NCBI GenBank assembly: GCA_044224925.1
Contig: JBGAJM010000004.1
Span: 62,001 to 126,000, forward strand
From: Kapaibacterium sp044224925
Lineage (GTDB): Bacteria > Bacteroidota > Ignavibacteria > Kapaibacteriales > Kapaibacteriaceae
DNA: 64,000 bases
Reading direction: 5' to 3'
Shown: positions 44,779 through 54,700 of the stretch, in pieces
How positions within the stretch are numbered: position 1 is the first letter of the stretch
Layout of the letters: each line of letters opens with the position of its first letter
The notes under the pieces: generated by a model
What the model saw: only the letters and a program-made list of their open reading frames with translations
Told to the model about the DNA's origin: nothing
Database searches by the model: none
Program-made: the position numbers and the translations under genes

Positions 44779-46612
44779 CGTGGATCTGCATCCAGAGACG
44801 AAGCATGGCCAATCGCCAAACGAACAACGCTTCCGTGTTGTCGCCGCGTTGATAGCGATCCAATACCTTCCGTAAGGCGCGGCGGTCGACATATCCATCC
44901 AACTCCGTCCAGTCACCCTCGATCAAGTGTGAGAGCGCACCACGAAGCCAGACAACATGTCCGGGTGTGGTAAAGCCCGTCTTGTCCTTTCGATCGAGCA
45001 CCGGATCGGGCACCATGCCGCGCATGGCCGCACGAAGTACTTTCTTCGTTTCACCGCGCTCCACTTTATGAGCGTTCGGCATCGAGAAGCAGAGCTGGAC
45101 AAGACGATGATCGAGGAAGGGCACGCGACTCTCGATGCTGAAGGCCATTGCATTGATGTCTTCCGTATGCAACAACGTTGGCAAGAGCGTCACATAGATC
45201 AGGTTGTGCAAGAAGGCATTGAGGCGTGTGCCGGATCGCATGCCAATGTTGATCGGATAGTCTGACGTCGGCTGACGCATGATCCACGGATACGTGCGTG
45301 CGAACTCCATGGCATAGAGCGATGGCTCGTCGCGTAGTGACGTGAGTATGCCCTTTGCCGCAATGCTCAACGTGGTAGGGAGCGAGTAGGACTGGCGTTG
45401 ACGGTGCGACAAGAGATCGGCCATTGCCGTGCCCATGTGTCCACCACGCATCTCATCGGCGAGGACGCGATACATTGAGTGCATGTATCCGCCCATGATC
45501 TCATCCGAGCCCTGACCGTCCAATGCCACCTTGATGCCATGCTGCCCTGCCAACTGCATCACGAAGTAGTGGGACACGTAGCTGGACGATGGCATGGGAG
45601 CGTCCATCAGCCAAGCGATGCGTTGAATGGCCTCGGCCACGTCGACATCGGAAGGGGAGATGTAATGCGGTTCGATCTGCGGGTAGCGCTGGAGCACATG
45701 GTCGATGAAGGGACGTTCGTCCACCTCGCCTTTGCCGGTATAGTAGGCCGTGAAGGTGCGGATCTCGTGTTCGCTGCCGAGGTTGGCAAGGGCGCAGGCA
45801 ATGCTCGTACTGTCGAGTCCGCCACTGAGGCAGACGCCAAGCGGTACATCACGTCGTGCCGTGAGCTTGATCGAGTCGAGGAAGAGCTCGCGGAATTGAT
45901 CGGTATGCACTCCGAACGAGGCATTGTCCTGTGCGGCCGTCTCGATGTCGTAGTACTGCCACACGCGAACGGTGCCGTCCTTCCATAAGAGGTTGTGTGC
46001 TGCGGGCAGAATGTGAATGTCGTTGAAGTACGTCTCGGTATGATGCTGCATGAAGCCGAGATAGAGACCCCGTGCCACTTGCGCCTCGTTCACGCCGCCG
46101 CGATAGAGTGGGGAGCGCTTCACGCCCTTCACTTCACTGCAGAAGTACAACCGTCCGTCACGCTCCGCATAGTGGAATGGCTTGATGCCAAACCGATCTC
46201 GTGAACAGAAGAGCTGACGTTTTCCTTCGTCCCAGATGGCGAAGGCCCACATGCCGATGAAATGGCGCACGCAGTCCGTGCCCCATTTATCGTAGGCGGC
46301 AAGGATCACCTCGACATCACCACTCGTGGTGAACGTGTAGCCATGGCCACGCAGTTCGTCGCGGAGTTCGATGTAGTTGTAGATCTCGCCGTTGTAGGTG
46401 AGTGTATGATCGGCCCGCGTCATGGGCTGATTCGATGCACTTGAAAGGTCGATGATGCTCAATCGGTTGTGACCGAGAAAGACCGACGGGGCGCTCCACG
46501 TCCCACGAAAATCGGGTCCGCGATGCGACGTCACCTCGAGCATGTCCGCGCCAATTCTGGCGAGATCATCCATCGACGACGACGTGTCTATGATGCCAAC
46601 AATTCCACACAT
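44768..46612 (-). CDS. asnB: Glutamine-hydrolysing asparagine synthase
   Basis: 614 residues. The N-terminal class II amidotransferase begins MCGIVGIID with nucleophile Cys2 (after Met removal). Glutamine-binding marks are HRGPD and LTYNGEIYNY. The C-terminal synthase domain has the ATP pyrophosphatase loop LSGGLDSTSIA and GQGSDEIMGGY. AsnB-like enzymes make asparagine or amidate sugars and other acids. Its position opposite a heparinase-like and flippase locus suggests the polysaccharide-associated subgroup. The start at 46612 is fixed by the catalytic cysteine. Only 37 bases separate it from the divergent gene. Confidence 0.93.
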   Translation of the reverse strand: MCGIVGIIDTSSSMDDLARIGADMLEVTSHRGPDFRGTWSAPSVFLGHNRLSIIDLSSASNQPMTRADHTLTYNGEIYNYIELRDELRGHGYTFTTSGDVEVILAAYDKWGTDCVRHFIGMWAFAIWDEGKRQLFCSRDRFGIKPFHYAERDGRLYFCSEVKGVKRSPLYRGGVNEAQVARGLYLGFMQHHTETYFNDIHILPAAHNLLWKDGTVRVWQYYDIETAAQDNASFGVHTDQFRELFLDSIKLTARRDVPLGVCLSGGLDSTSIACALANLGSEHEIRTFTAYYTGKGEVDERPFIDHVLQRYPQIEPHYISPSDVDVAEAIQRIAWLMDAPMPSSSYVSHYFVMQLAGQHGIKVALDGQGSDEIMGGYMHSMYRVLADEMRGGHMGTAMADLLSHRQRQSYSLPTTLSIAAKGILTSLRDEPSLYAMEFARTYPWIMRQPTSDYPINIGMRSGTRLNAFLHNLIYVTLLPTLLHTEDINAMAFSIESRVPFLDHRLVQLCFSMPNAHKVERGETKKVLRAAMRGMVPDPVLDRKDKTGFTTPGHVVWLRGALSHLIEGDWTELDGYVDRRALRKVLDRYQRGDNTEALFVWRLAMLRLWMQIHVMA

Positions 46613-46617
46613 AGCTA

Positions 46618-46642
46618 CGAAGATAGGCCGTCCGTACATTTG
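46618..46642. promoter_or_regulatory. Divergent leaderless promoter pair, asnB / heparinase-like gene
   Basis: Rightward TACATTTG (46635-46642) lies 7 bases before ATG 46650. Leftward TATCTTCG (46625-46618) lies 5 bases before ATG 46612. Both boxes fit in the 37 bases between the two start codons, so the polymerases would compete for overlapping DNA. Confidence 0.55.
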
Positions 46643-46649
46643 CACACCG

Positions 46650-48488
46650 ATGGACCTTCGCACGCAACTCCGACTCGCCCGTACACTTCCGCTCCCGATC
46701 CTCATGGGGAAGGTCGCGAATGTGTTCACACAGCGGGCGCGTCGACGACGGTTGCGAGCATGGGCAGCGTCCGGTTCGACGAATCACCGGACAGACCCGT
46801 CGTGGTCGCTTCGATCAGGTCTGGTGCCCCTTCCAACGGCAGGCTGGTGTGAAGACCACCACTCCCGACTTTTCGTGTACGTGCAGCGAACGCTCCGACA
46901 TGAATTCGACATCCTCGGAAGCGGATGGTTCACCTCTGCAGGTGTGGAGGAGAACAGATCTTCTTTGCTCGACGCGGACTATCGTGTACTTGATTGGTCG
47001 TATGATCCGATCTCCGGACATCATTGGCCGCGCGGTGCATGGTATGAGGACTACGGTCCGGTCTCCGGCGCCGAGATCAAACAGCCCCTGGAGTTCGGTC
47101 GCCTCCACCACCTTCCCCAACTCGCCCTTGCCGCCACGCTGGACGCATCCCTGCGTTCCGCATGCGCGCGCGAAGTGCGAGATCAGGTCGTCGACTTCAT
47201 CACGAACAATCCGCCGCTCTACGGCATTCAATGGTGCAGCGGCATCGATGTTGGCATTCGTGCCTATAACCTCTGCGTTGCATGGGATTGGCTTGCGACC
47301 CACGATGCCGTCCCACACGATCTTGAACCACTGCTGTGCGCCTCGCTCGTGGACCATGCCGTGTTCCTGATGGGAACCTTGGAGTGGGCGGGCGGCATGC
47401 GCACCAGTCACTACCTCGCCAACCTGCTCGGCGTGCTCGCTGTTGGAACCTATCTCGTCGGACATCCGATGTCGACCCAATGGCGCTCGTTCGCTATGCG
47501 TGCCTTGGAACAGGAGATCGATGTACAGTTCCTGTCCGATGGTTCGGGCTTCGAAGCAAGTACATGTTATCATCGGCACACCGCCGATATCATCGAACAG
47601 GCCACCGTCTTGATGGGTAGCGATGCGTCTTCGCATTGGATGCTCCGACGGGCACAGATCCTTGGCGTGTTGGACGCACTCACGCTTGGTGAGGACATCT
47701 GGCCGATGATCGGCGACAATGACGATGGTCTTGCGCTCAAGCTTTTGGGCAATGAACCGGTGCCGTATCGCTTCGCCACCCTGACCCCTGCGCCCATCGT
47801 TCCCGATGTCCGCGGACTCGACCTTGGACTGATGTTCTACGAACGTCCGCGCTATCGATGCGCCCTTCGATGCGGCGCGATCGGTCAGCACGGCAAAGGC
47901 GGACACGCCCACAACGATCAACTCTCGCTCACGCTCTTGGTGGGCGGACGGCAGATCTTCGTCGACCCCGGTATCCCATCCTACACACGCTCTGCCGACG
48001 AGCGCAATCGCTATCGTTCGGTGCACATGCACAACACCCTTGCCCCGCATGACATGGAGCAGAATGCATGGCCACGGGATGGCGGCGAGGGGTTGTTCTG
48101 GATGATGGGGGACAGAGCACGAGCACATGTTGTCAACAGTGATGAACGCGTGTGGATCGGTGAGCACACGGGATTCGGCATGCCCCACCGTCGAACCATC
48201 CTCTTTGAAGACGATGCCATTCATGGTACCGATGAGTGGGGGTCCGGTGATCCCGCTGACGTGCTCTTTCACTGTCATCCGAACGTCGAGATCACCCGGG
48301 GAACGAACGCCGTGTGGCTTCGCCATGACAACGTCGAGCTAGAACTCAGCTGGCACGATGCGTCGTTGCGCATCGACGATTACGAGATGGCTCCACACTA
48401 TGGCGTGAAACAGCTTGCGCAATGCATCGCCCTGCAGAAGCACGGACCAGCCTGTACGTGGACTCTGCGTAGCTTTGCGACCACATGA
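46650..48488 (+). CDS. Heparinase II/III-like polysaccharide lyase
   Basis: 612 residues. An N-terminal alpha/alpha-toroid (about 60-370, with GIQWCSGIDVGIRAYNL, GMRTSHYLANLLGV and DGSGFEASTCYHR) is followed by the beta-sandwich domain with GKGGHAHNDQLSL and FVDPGIPSYT, the conserved heparinase II/III-like signature. Such proteins cleave uronic-acid-containing polymers or occur in exopolysaccharide gene clusters, where they may trim the polymer. There is no obvious signal peptide, so the location is unclear. It is translationally coupled to a flippase gene (4-base overlap), pointing to surface glycan assembly. Confidence 0.87.
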   Translation: MDLRTQLRLARTLPLPILMGKVANVFTQRARRRRLRAWAASGSTNHRTDPSWSLRSGLVPLPTAGWCEDHHSRLFVYVQRTLRHEFDILGSGWFTSAGVEENRSSLLDADYRVLDWSYDPISGHHWPRGAWYEDYGPVSGAEIKQPLEFGRLHHLPQLALAATLDASLRSACAREVRDQVVDFITNNPPLYGIQWCSGIDVGIRAYNLCVAWDWLATHDAVPHDLEPLLCASLVDHAVFLMGTLEWAGGMRTSHYLANLLGVLAVGTYLVGHPMSTQWRSFAMRALEQEIDVQFLSDGSGFEASTCYHRHTADIIEQATVLMGSDASSHWMLRRAQILGVLDALTLGEDIWPMIGDNDDGLALKLLGNEPVPYRFATLTPAPIVPDVRGLDLGLMFYERPRYRCALRCGAIGQHGKGGHAHNDQLSLTLLVGGRQIFVDPGIPSYTRSADERNRYRSVHMHNTLAPHDMEQNAWPRDGGEGLFWMMGDRARAHVVNSDERVWIGEHTGFGMPHRRTILFEDDAIHGTDEWGSGDPADVLFHCHPNVEITRGTNAVWLRHDNVELELSWHDASLRIDDYEMAPHYGVKQLAQCIALQKHGPACTWTLRSFATT

Positions 48489-49792
48489 AGCTCTCGCAAC
48501 ATCTTGGCAAGATATCCTGGTCACTCGGAGACAAAGCGCTCTACGTGGCCTACGGACTCGTGCAGCTCCTTCAGATCAAGGCCCTCGATCCGGACGTCTA
48601 TGGCGTGTTCTCGCTCCTTGTTGCCCTGAACACCTGGATCATGCTCGTGAGCGACGGATCGGCCCTACAGGGTGTGATCCAATTCGGCGTGCATCCCGAG
48701 GAACGACGTCGCGTGAACTCCCTTGGCATGGTCATTCACGTGAGCATCGTGGGGATGGCGGCCTTGCTGATCTATCTGTTGCAACAGCCGCTTTCCGACG
48801 CGTTTCACGAACCACGCTTCCTCGTGGTAGCACAAATGCTGCCGCTCTATGTTGCCTTGAGCACACCACGCATGTTCTGCCTGAAGATCCTGTATCGCGA
48901 TATGCGCATGCGTGACCTCTTCGTCACGGATGTGGTCTGGTTCGGTGTGCGCACGTCCATGACGGTATGGGCGCTGCAGACCGATTCGTTGCATACGCTG
49001 GGCGATATCATCCGCATCGACTTTGTCGGCATGGCGGCGAGTTCGTTGGCGTCCATTCTGATCACACGCAAGGACATGATCTTTGGGTGGGTCGGCACGG
49101 TGCGCGTGTGGGAGTACATTCGCTTCGGCATTCCGCTCGCTCTGGCAACGGCATTGAACAGTACGCCACGACAGCTGGACGTTTTCGTCATCCAGGCTTA
49201 CTTCGGTGCTGCCGCCGTTGGTGTGTACAATCCGGCTAAGAACCTCTATCGATTCTTCGAGCAAGCGTTCGACGCCGTGTTCACCTTGCTGTATCCGGCA
49301 TCGGTTCGACTCTATGCACAGCATCGTGAAGAGGATCTGCAGAAGCTGGTGACCAAGGCTATGTCGTTCACCATCATTCCGGTGGTCGCAGCATTGGTGG
49401 TCTTGGAACTTGGTGGCAGTTCGTTGATCGTTCCGCTGCTCGGACAGAAGTATGCAGCCGCGGTCGGCCATTTCAACGTGCTCATCCTTGCCGCCCTCTT
49501 CATGCCCTTCGGTCTCATGGCCAGTGTGATCACGGCCATGGGGCATAGCACCGTTGTGGTGCGCTATTCGGCCATTGGACTGATCTTGAGCATTGCCACG
49601 CTCGTCCTCGTTGGCGTGATGGGGTGGGAGCGATGGATCGCCCTTGGTCTTGTTGTGAACACGGCCGTGGTAGGTGTGTTATGTGTTGCCTATGTGCGAC
49701 GTCACATCCACTTCCCATGGTCCATGATGCTTCGCGCATTCTCAGACGTACGCAATGTTTCACTGCCGATGCGGAAAGGTGAGCGCCTGTGA
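48485..49792 (+). CDS. Polysaccharide flippase (Wzx/MATE-like, MOP superfamily)
   Basis: 435 residues with about 12-14 hydrophobic helices. Typical segments are YGVFSLLVALNTWIML, a FGIPLALATALNSTPRQLDVFVIQAYFG block and GVYNPAKNLYRFFEQAFDAV. MOP flippases move lipid-linked oligosaccharides across the inner membrane. It starts 4 bases inside the end of the heparinase-like gene and overlaps the FtsX-like gene by 4 bases. Confidence 0.88.
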   Translation: MKLSQHLGKISWSLGDKALYVAYGLVQLLQIKALDPDVYGVFSLLVALNTWIMLVSDGSALQGVIQFGVHPEERRRVNSLGMVIHVSIVGMAALLIYLLQQPLSDAFHEPRFLVVAQMLPLYVALSTPRMFCLKILYRDMRMRDLFVTDVVWFGVRTSMTVWALQTDSLHTLGDIIRIDFVGMAASSLASILITRKDMIFGWVGTVRVWEYIRFGIPLALATALNSTPRQLDVFVIQAYFGAAAVGVYNPAKNLYRFFEQAFDAVFTLLYPASVRLYAQHREEDLQKLVTKAMSFTIIPVVAALVVLELGGSSLIVPLLGQKYAAAVGHFNVLILAALFMPFGLMASVITAMGHSTVVVRYSAIGLILSIATLVLVGVMGWERWIALGLVVNTAVVGVLCVAYVRRHIHFPWSMMLRAFSDVRNVSLPMRKGERL

Positions 49793-50661
49793 GCATGTGG
49801 TTTCAACTGACGGCAGCAACGCGACTTCTTCGACGTCGTCGCGGAGCCGTAACGCGCATGGTCGCCACGGCCTGGTTCGGTTGTCTGTGGTGTGTTGTTG
49901 GCGTGGTGTGGGTGCTTGGCATGATGCGCGAAACGGACGCGCTTGCACAGAACGTGCAGTTGCGTGTTGCCTTGCGTGCAGGCACCGGTGCCGACACGGT
50001 ACAGACCATTCGGCTCGCCTTGGCACAAATGCCGGCCATTCAGAGCGTAGCGTTCAAAAGTGGTCGCACGGCCGCGCGCGATTTCTTCCGTTCGATCGAC
50101 GTGCGCGACCCATCGCTTGAAGAGATCATCTCGGTGCCCGACGTTGTGATCGTCACACCACAACGCGACTATTGTACGATGCCACGCATGGCGTTGCTCG
50201 AACGGACGATCACGTCGACGTATCCTGAAGTGGACCGTGTGGTGTGGCCAACGGACCTTGTCCTTTCCATTGAACGTAGGACCAACGACCTGCTCCTGCT
50301 GGGCTCGGTGTGCGGTATCCTCTCGATCTTCTTGTTCGCCCTCGCTCTCACCTATGCCTTTCGCGCCGAGATCCATCAGGCCGACAGCGACCTGGCGGTT
50401 GGCTGGATCATGGGCGCTCGCTCCTGGTTCATCGCCGCACCGCACATCATGGTCGGGATCACGGCCACCATCGTTGGTGCTGGTGTTGCAGCGCTCTGTT
50501 GCACGACGGCGTGGCAGTCGGCATTGGCCGCATTGCCATGGCTTGTGCGTGTTCGACCGGACGAGATCGGACTCACGGTGGCAGTGTGTGCAGGGATCGG
50601 CTGTGCGATCAGCGTCTGGCAATCGGTGGCGGCCGCACGGCAGGCGGCGAAGCGCGTATGA
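49789..50661 (+). CDS. FtsX-like ABC-transporter permease
   Basis: About 290 residues. The topology is a cytoplasmic N-terminus, one helix (about 27-46), an extracytoplasmic domain (about 50-165) and three helices (about 168-280). This is the FtsX plan, and the C-terminal half has the FtsX-like ALTYAFRAEIHQADSDLAVGWIMGA segment. FtsX normally works with the ATPase FtsE to activate cell-wall hydrolases such as EnvC. No ftsE is nearby, though an EnvC-like gene is encoded 11 kb away. The start is GTG at 49789 (overlapping the flippase) or ATG at 49795. It overlaps the LptF/G gene by 4 bases. Confidence 0.6.
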   Translation: MSMWFQLTAATRLLRRRRGAVTRMVATAWFGCLWCVVGVVWVLGMMRETDALAQNVQLRVALRAGTGADTVQTIRLALAQMPAIQSVAFKSGRTAARDFFRSIDVRDPSLEEIISVPDVVIVTPQRDYCTMPRMALLERTITSTYPEVDRVVWPTDLVLSIERRTNDLLLLGSVCGILSIFLFALALTYAFRAEIHQADSDLAVGWIMGARSWFIAAPHIMVGITATIVGAGVAALCCTTAWQSALAALPWLVRVRPDEIGLTVAVCAGIGCAISVWQSVAAARQAAKRV

Positions 50662-51746
50662 TGCCGTATCTCATCGATCGATATGTGATGCGACAATTCC
50701 TGACGTCGCTTGTCTTCACCATCGGCGCACTGGTCTTTATCTACGTGATCATCAATCTGCTTGAGAAGCTCGATGGCTTTCTCGATCAGCATGTGCCGTT
50801 TACCATCGTCGTTACCTACTACGTCTCCCTGATCCCATACACGCTCAAGCTCTTGCTGCCAATGGGAATGCTCTTGGCCTGCTTGTTCACGGTGGGACGG
50901 TTGTCGGGCAACAACGAGACCACGGCCATGCGGTCGTCCGGACAAAGCCTCTACCGCTTCATGCTGCCCTTCCTCCTTGTTGCCGCCGTGATCTCCGTGG
51001 CCAATGTCTATTTCAATGGCTGGGTGGTCCCTCGCGCCAATGCGAGCCAATTCCAGATCGAACGGCAGTATCTGAACTCCACGGCGGGTGGGTCTCCGCT
51101 GTACAACCTGTACTTCCGCGATGTGCCGCTGCGCACCGTGTCCATCAACTTCTACGATGCCGAAAAACGGTCGGCGCGAGACGTGGTCATCCACGAGTTC
51201 AACGACGAGCAGCATCCTCGGATCGCGAGAACGATCACGGCACCAGAGATGATCTGGGACACTGCTCGCGTGGCCTGGGTGGTGCGCACGGGGACCATGC
51301 GGACGTTCCGGGGGGATACGGTGACCGTCGTCACGTTGGCGAATGCATCGGTGGACTTCACCATACGACACGACCAGATCGTTCGGCTGCAGCGCAACAC
51401 CGAAGAACTGGACCTTTCCGAGATGCAAGAGTATCTCGAGACGTTGCGGAAGGGCGGCAAGGACACGCGACGTCAGGAGATCGACTATTTCGGACAGTAT
51501 GCCTTCCCGTGGGCAAACTTCATCGTGGTCCTGATCGCCGTACCATTTGCCAGTGTTCGTAGAAAAGGCGGTATCGCCATCTATATTGCGTTAGCTATGT
51601 TAATAGCAGGGGCGTACATTGCTCTCACCAAGATCGTCCAGGCGGCAGGGGTCACCTGGGATGCCCCTGCCGAAGCCGTTGCCTGGAGCGTGAATGTCGT
51701 CTTCTTGCTGATCGGCATTGGCATCGTGCTACGAACGAGAACCTAA
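50658..51746 (+). CDS. LptF/LptG-family (YjgP/YjgQ) permease
   Basis: 362 residues. Six helices: three N-terminal (IDRYVMRQFLTSLVFTIGALVFIYVI; LIPYTLKLLLPMGMLLACLF; FMLPFLLVAAVISVANVYF), a large periplasmic beta-jellyroll (about 120-265), and three C-terminal helices. This is the membrane part of the Lpt machine that extracts lipopolysaccharide for transport to the outer membrane. Only one such gene is present. Bacteroidota often have two, so the partner, LptB and the bridge proteins must be elsewhere. It begins 4 bases inside the FtsX-like gene. Confidence 0.9.
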   Translation: MMPYLIDRYVMRQFLTSLVFTIGALVFIYVIINLLEKLDGFLDQHVPFTIVVTYYVSLIPYTLKLLLPMGMLLACLFTVGRLSGNNETTAMRSSGQSLYRFMLPFLLVAAVISVANVYFNGWVVPRANASQFQIERQYLNSTAGGSPLYNLYFRDVPLRTVSINFYDAEKRSARDVVIHEFNDEQHPRIARTITAPEMIWDTARVAWVVRTGTMRTFRGDTVTVVTLANASVDFTIRHDQIVRLQRNTEELDLSEMQEYLETLRKGGKDTRRQEIDYFGQYAFPWANFIVVLIAVPFASVRRKGGIAIYIALAMLIAGAYIALTKIVQAAGVTWDAPAEAVAWSVNVVFLLIGIGIVLRTRT

Positions 51747-51761
51747 CGGAGATTGAGGTAT

Positions 51762-54700
51762 ATGCCGTTGACAAACAGAGCGCGAGGATGGGTTCTGGTG
51801 ATGTTCATCACCATGGCCTGCTCTACCGTTGGAATGGCACAGCGCTTCATACGACTCGACCCGATCACGACCGGAGTGATGTTCGCCAATCACATCACCG
51901 AGTCGGATTCATTCAACATCTACAACGACATCTATGCCTATAACGGCGGAGGTGTGGCCGTCGGCGACATCAATGCCGATGGCTTGCCCGATCTGTTCTT
52001 CACGGGCACCAGTGTTCCCTGTGCGTTGTATCTCAATCGCGGGAATTTTCAGTTCGACGATATCACGGAATCGGCCGGGATCACACTGAAGGGCATTTGC
52101 AATGGTGCTATGATGGCAGATCTGTCCGGTGACGGACTGGTCGACATCTATGTGTGCCGTCGGCATGCATCGAACATGTACTACGTGAACAACGGAGATA
52201 ACACGTTCACCGAGCGTGCCATGGCCTCTGGTATCGCCGTCAACAAAAGCAGTACGCAAGCCGCCGCCTTCGACTTCGATCGTGATGGCGATCTTGATCT
52301 GTACATCGTGAACAACGGCGAGGCACGGCGTCTCGGCTTTCTGAATCCTGGTGAGAACGACCAGCTGTTTCGCAACGATGGCGATAATCACTTCACCGAC
52401 GTGACGGCATTGAGCGGGATCAAGGACAAAGGCTATGGCCTGAGTGCGAGCGTTGGCGATCTGAACAACGACGGATGGCCAGACATCTATGTGGCGAACG
52501 ACTTTGAGGAACGCGACAAGCTCTACATGAACGATGGCCAGGGCCTGTTCGAAGAAGCCACCATGAAGCACCTGCCATACATGTCGCAGTTCAGCATGGG
52601 GTCCGACATCGCCGATATGAACAACGACGGACTGCTTGATATCCTCACGGTGGACATGCTTCCGGAATCGCATGCACGCAGAATGACGCAGATCGGCGGC
52701 ATGTCGAAGTATGGACCTTTCTTTGACAGCGCCCAGCGCATTCATAACACACTGCAACTCAATCGTGGCAACGACCGATTCACCGATATCGCCTATCTCG
52801 CCGGCATTGCTGCCACCGACTGGAGTTGGTCTGTGCTCGCTGCCGACTTCGATAACGATGGTCTGACGGACATCTTCATCTCGAATGGTACCAAGCGTGA
52901 TCTCGGCGATCAGGATGTATCGTATCACGTCGCGTCGGAACGCGACCTTCGCAACGATGCCTATAAGCAGATCCCGACCACGCGAATTCGCAATTACTAC
53001 TTTGCCAATACGGGCACATTGCAGTTCGATTCGCGTGCAGGGGCGGTCGGCTTGATCGACAGTGTGATCACGAATGGCGCTGCCTATGCAGACCTTGACG
53101 GTGACGGCGATCTCGACCTCGTGCTCAATAACTCCGACACGGTTGCCTTCATCTATCGGAATCAGACCATCGAAGACGGACCGGAAGGTCATGCCTTCCT
53201 TCGCGTCCAACTTCAAGGTCGCAAGCTCAACAAGGCCGCACTCGGTGCACGAGTGGACCTGTATGCGGGAGGACTCCATCTTGTTCGCGAGGTGCAGGCG
53301 TCTCGCGGATACTTGTCGTCGGTCGATCCCACCGTCCATTTCGGACTCGGTGCGACACGGAACATCGACAGTATGGTGATCCGTTGGCCGGACGGATTTG
53401 TCAACGTGCTCAAAGACCTTGCCGTCAACATCGATATCACTGTCGTTGAGAATACCACCGTTCGCTGGATCGCCCCTGCACCTCCGGTGACGATCTTCCA
53501 AGAGATCCCGAAAGCGTCCATTCCGTTCAAGCATCGTGAGAACTTCTACGACGATTTCAAACGTGAGCGTCTCTTGCCGTCGAAGTTCTCCATCGATGGT
53601 CCCGGACTTGCGGTGGGAGATGTGAATGGTGACGGACTCGAGGACGTGATCCTGACAGGAGCGAAGTACTCTCCAACCCAACTCTTCCTTCAGACCTCGA
53701 CGCAGCAGTTCGTGCGCGACTCGCTCTGTGGATTGGAGGACTTCACGGATGCCGAGGACGTGAGTGTTGCTCTCTTTGACATTGATGGCGACAAGGACCT
53801 TGATGTACTGGTGGTCACAGGCGGCAATGAGTTCGATGTCGAAGACGAAGAGCTCCGCGACCGACTCTATTTGAACAATGGCAAGGGCGTCTTCACACAA
53901 GTGCCGGGCGGTGTGCCCACAGGTTTGCAGAGCGGATGCAAGGTGGTGCTTGGAGATATCGATGGCGACAAGGACCTCGACGTCTTCATCGGCGGCCGCG
54001 TGATCCCCGGTCGTTTCCCAGAAACTCCAACCAGCTACCTGTTGCGCAACGACAAGGGCAAGCTGGTGGACGTGACGCAGAAGCAAGGACCGGATCTCTC
54101 AACGATGGGTCTCATCAGTCATGCGTCGTTCTCGGATTATGACAAGGACGGCGACGCCGACCTGTTCGTCGTTGGCATGTGGATGTCGCCCAGGCTCTTC
54201 CAGAACAACAAGGGTTCGTTCAAGGATGTATCGAAGGCGGCGGGGCTGGAAGGACATGAAGGTTGGTACAATTGCGTGGCATCTGCCGATATCGATGCCG
54301 ATGGTGACGTGGACTACATCATTGGGAATTTTGGGACCAACTCGTTCTACGTCAATCGAAAGAACGATCCCATCGACATCGTCTATGCTGACTTCGATGA
54401 GAATGGCAGCATCGATCCCGTCATGAGCTACGTCCCGGAAGGGGTGCGCATGCCGGCACGCGGGAAGCAAGTGATACAAGGCCATATGCCCGTGCTCACG
54501 CGTTCCTATCCGCTCTTCCGCGATTATGCCGTTGCGACCACAGATGACATGCTCAGCAAGACAACAGTGAAGCCCATCGATACGCTCTACGTCCGCTCGT
54601 TCGCCAGCACCGTCGTGCGCAACAACGGTTCGGCCGGATTCTCCTTTGAGCCGCTGCCGGATATGGCGCAACTGTCTCCGGTGATGGCCATTTTGCCCAT

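Noticed and set aside
51909..54086. Open frame of 725 codons on the reverse strand inside the CRTAC1 gene
   Set aside because: It is a shadow of the calcium-binding repeats in the forward frame. It has no domain, signal or start context, and the forward protein is clearly real.
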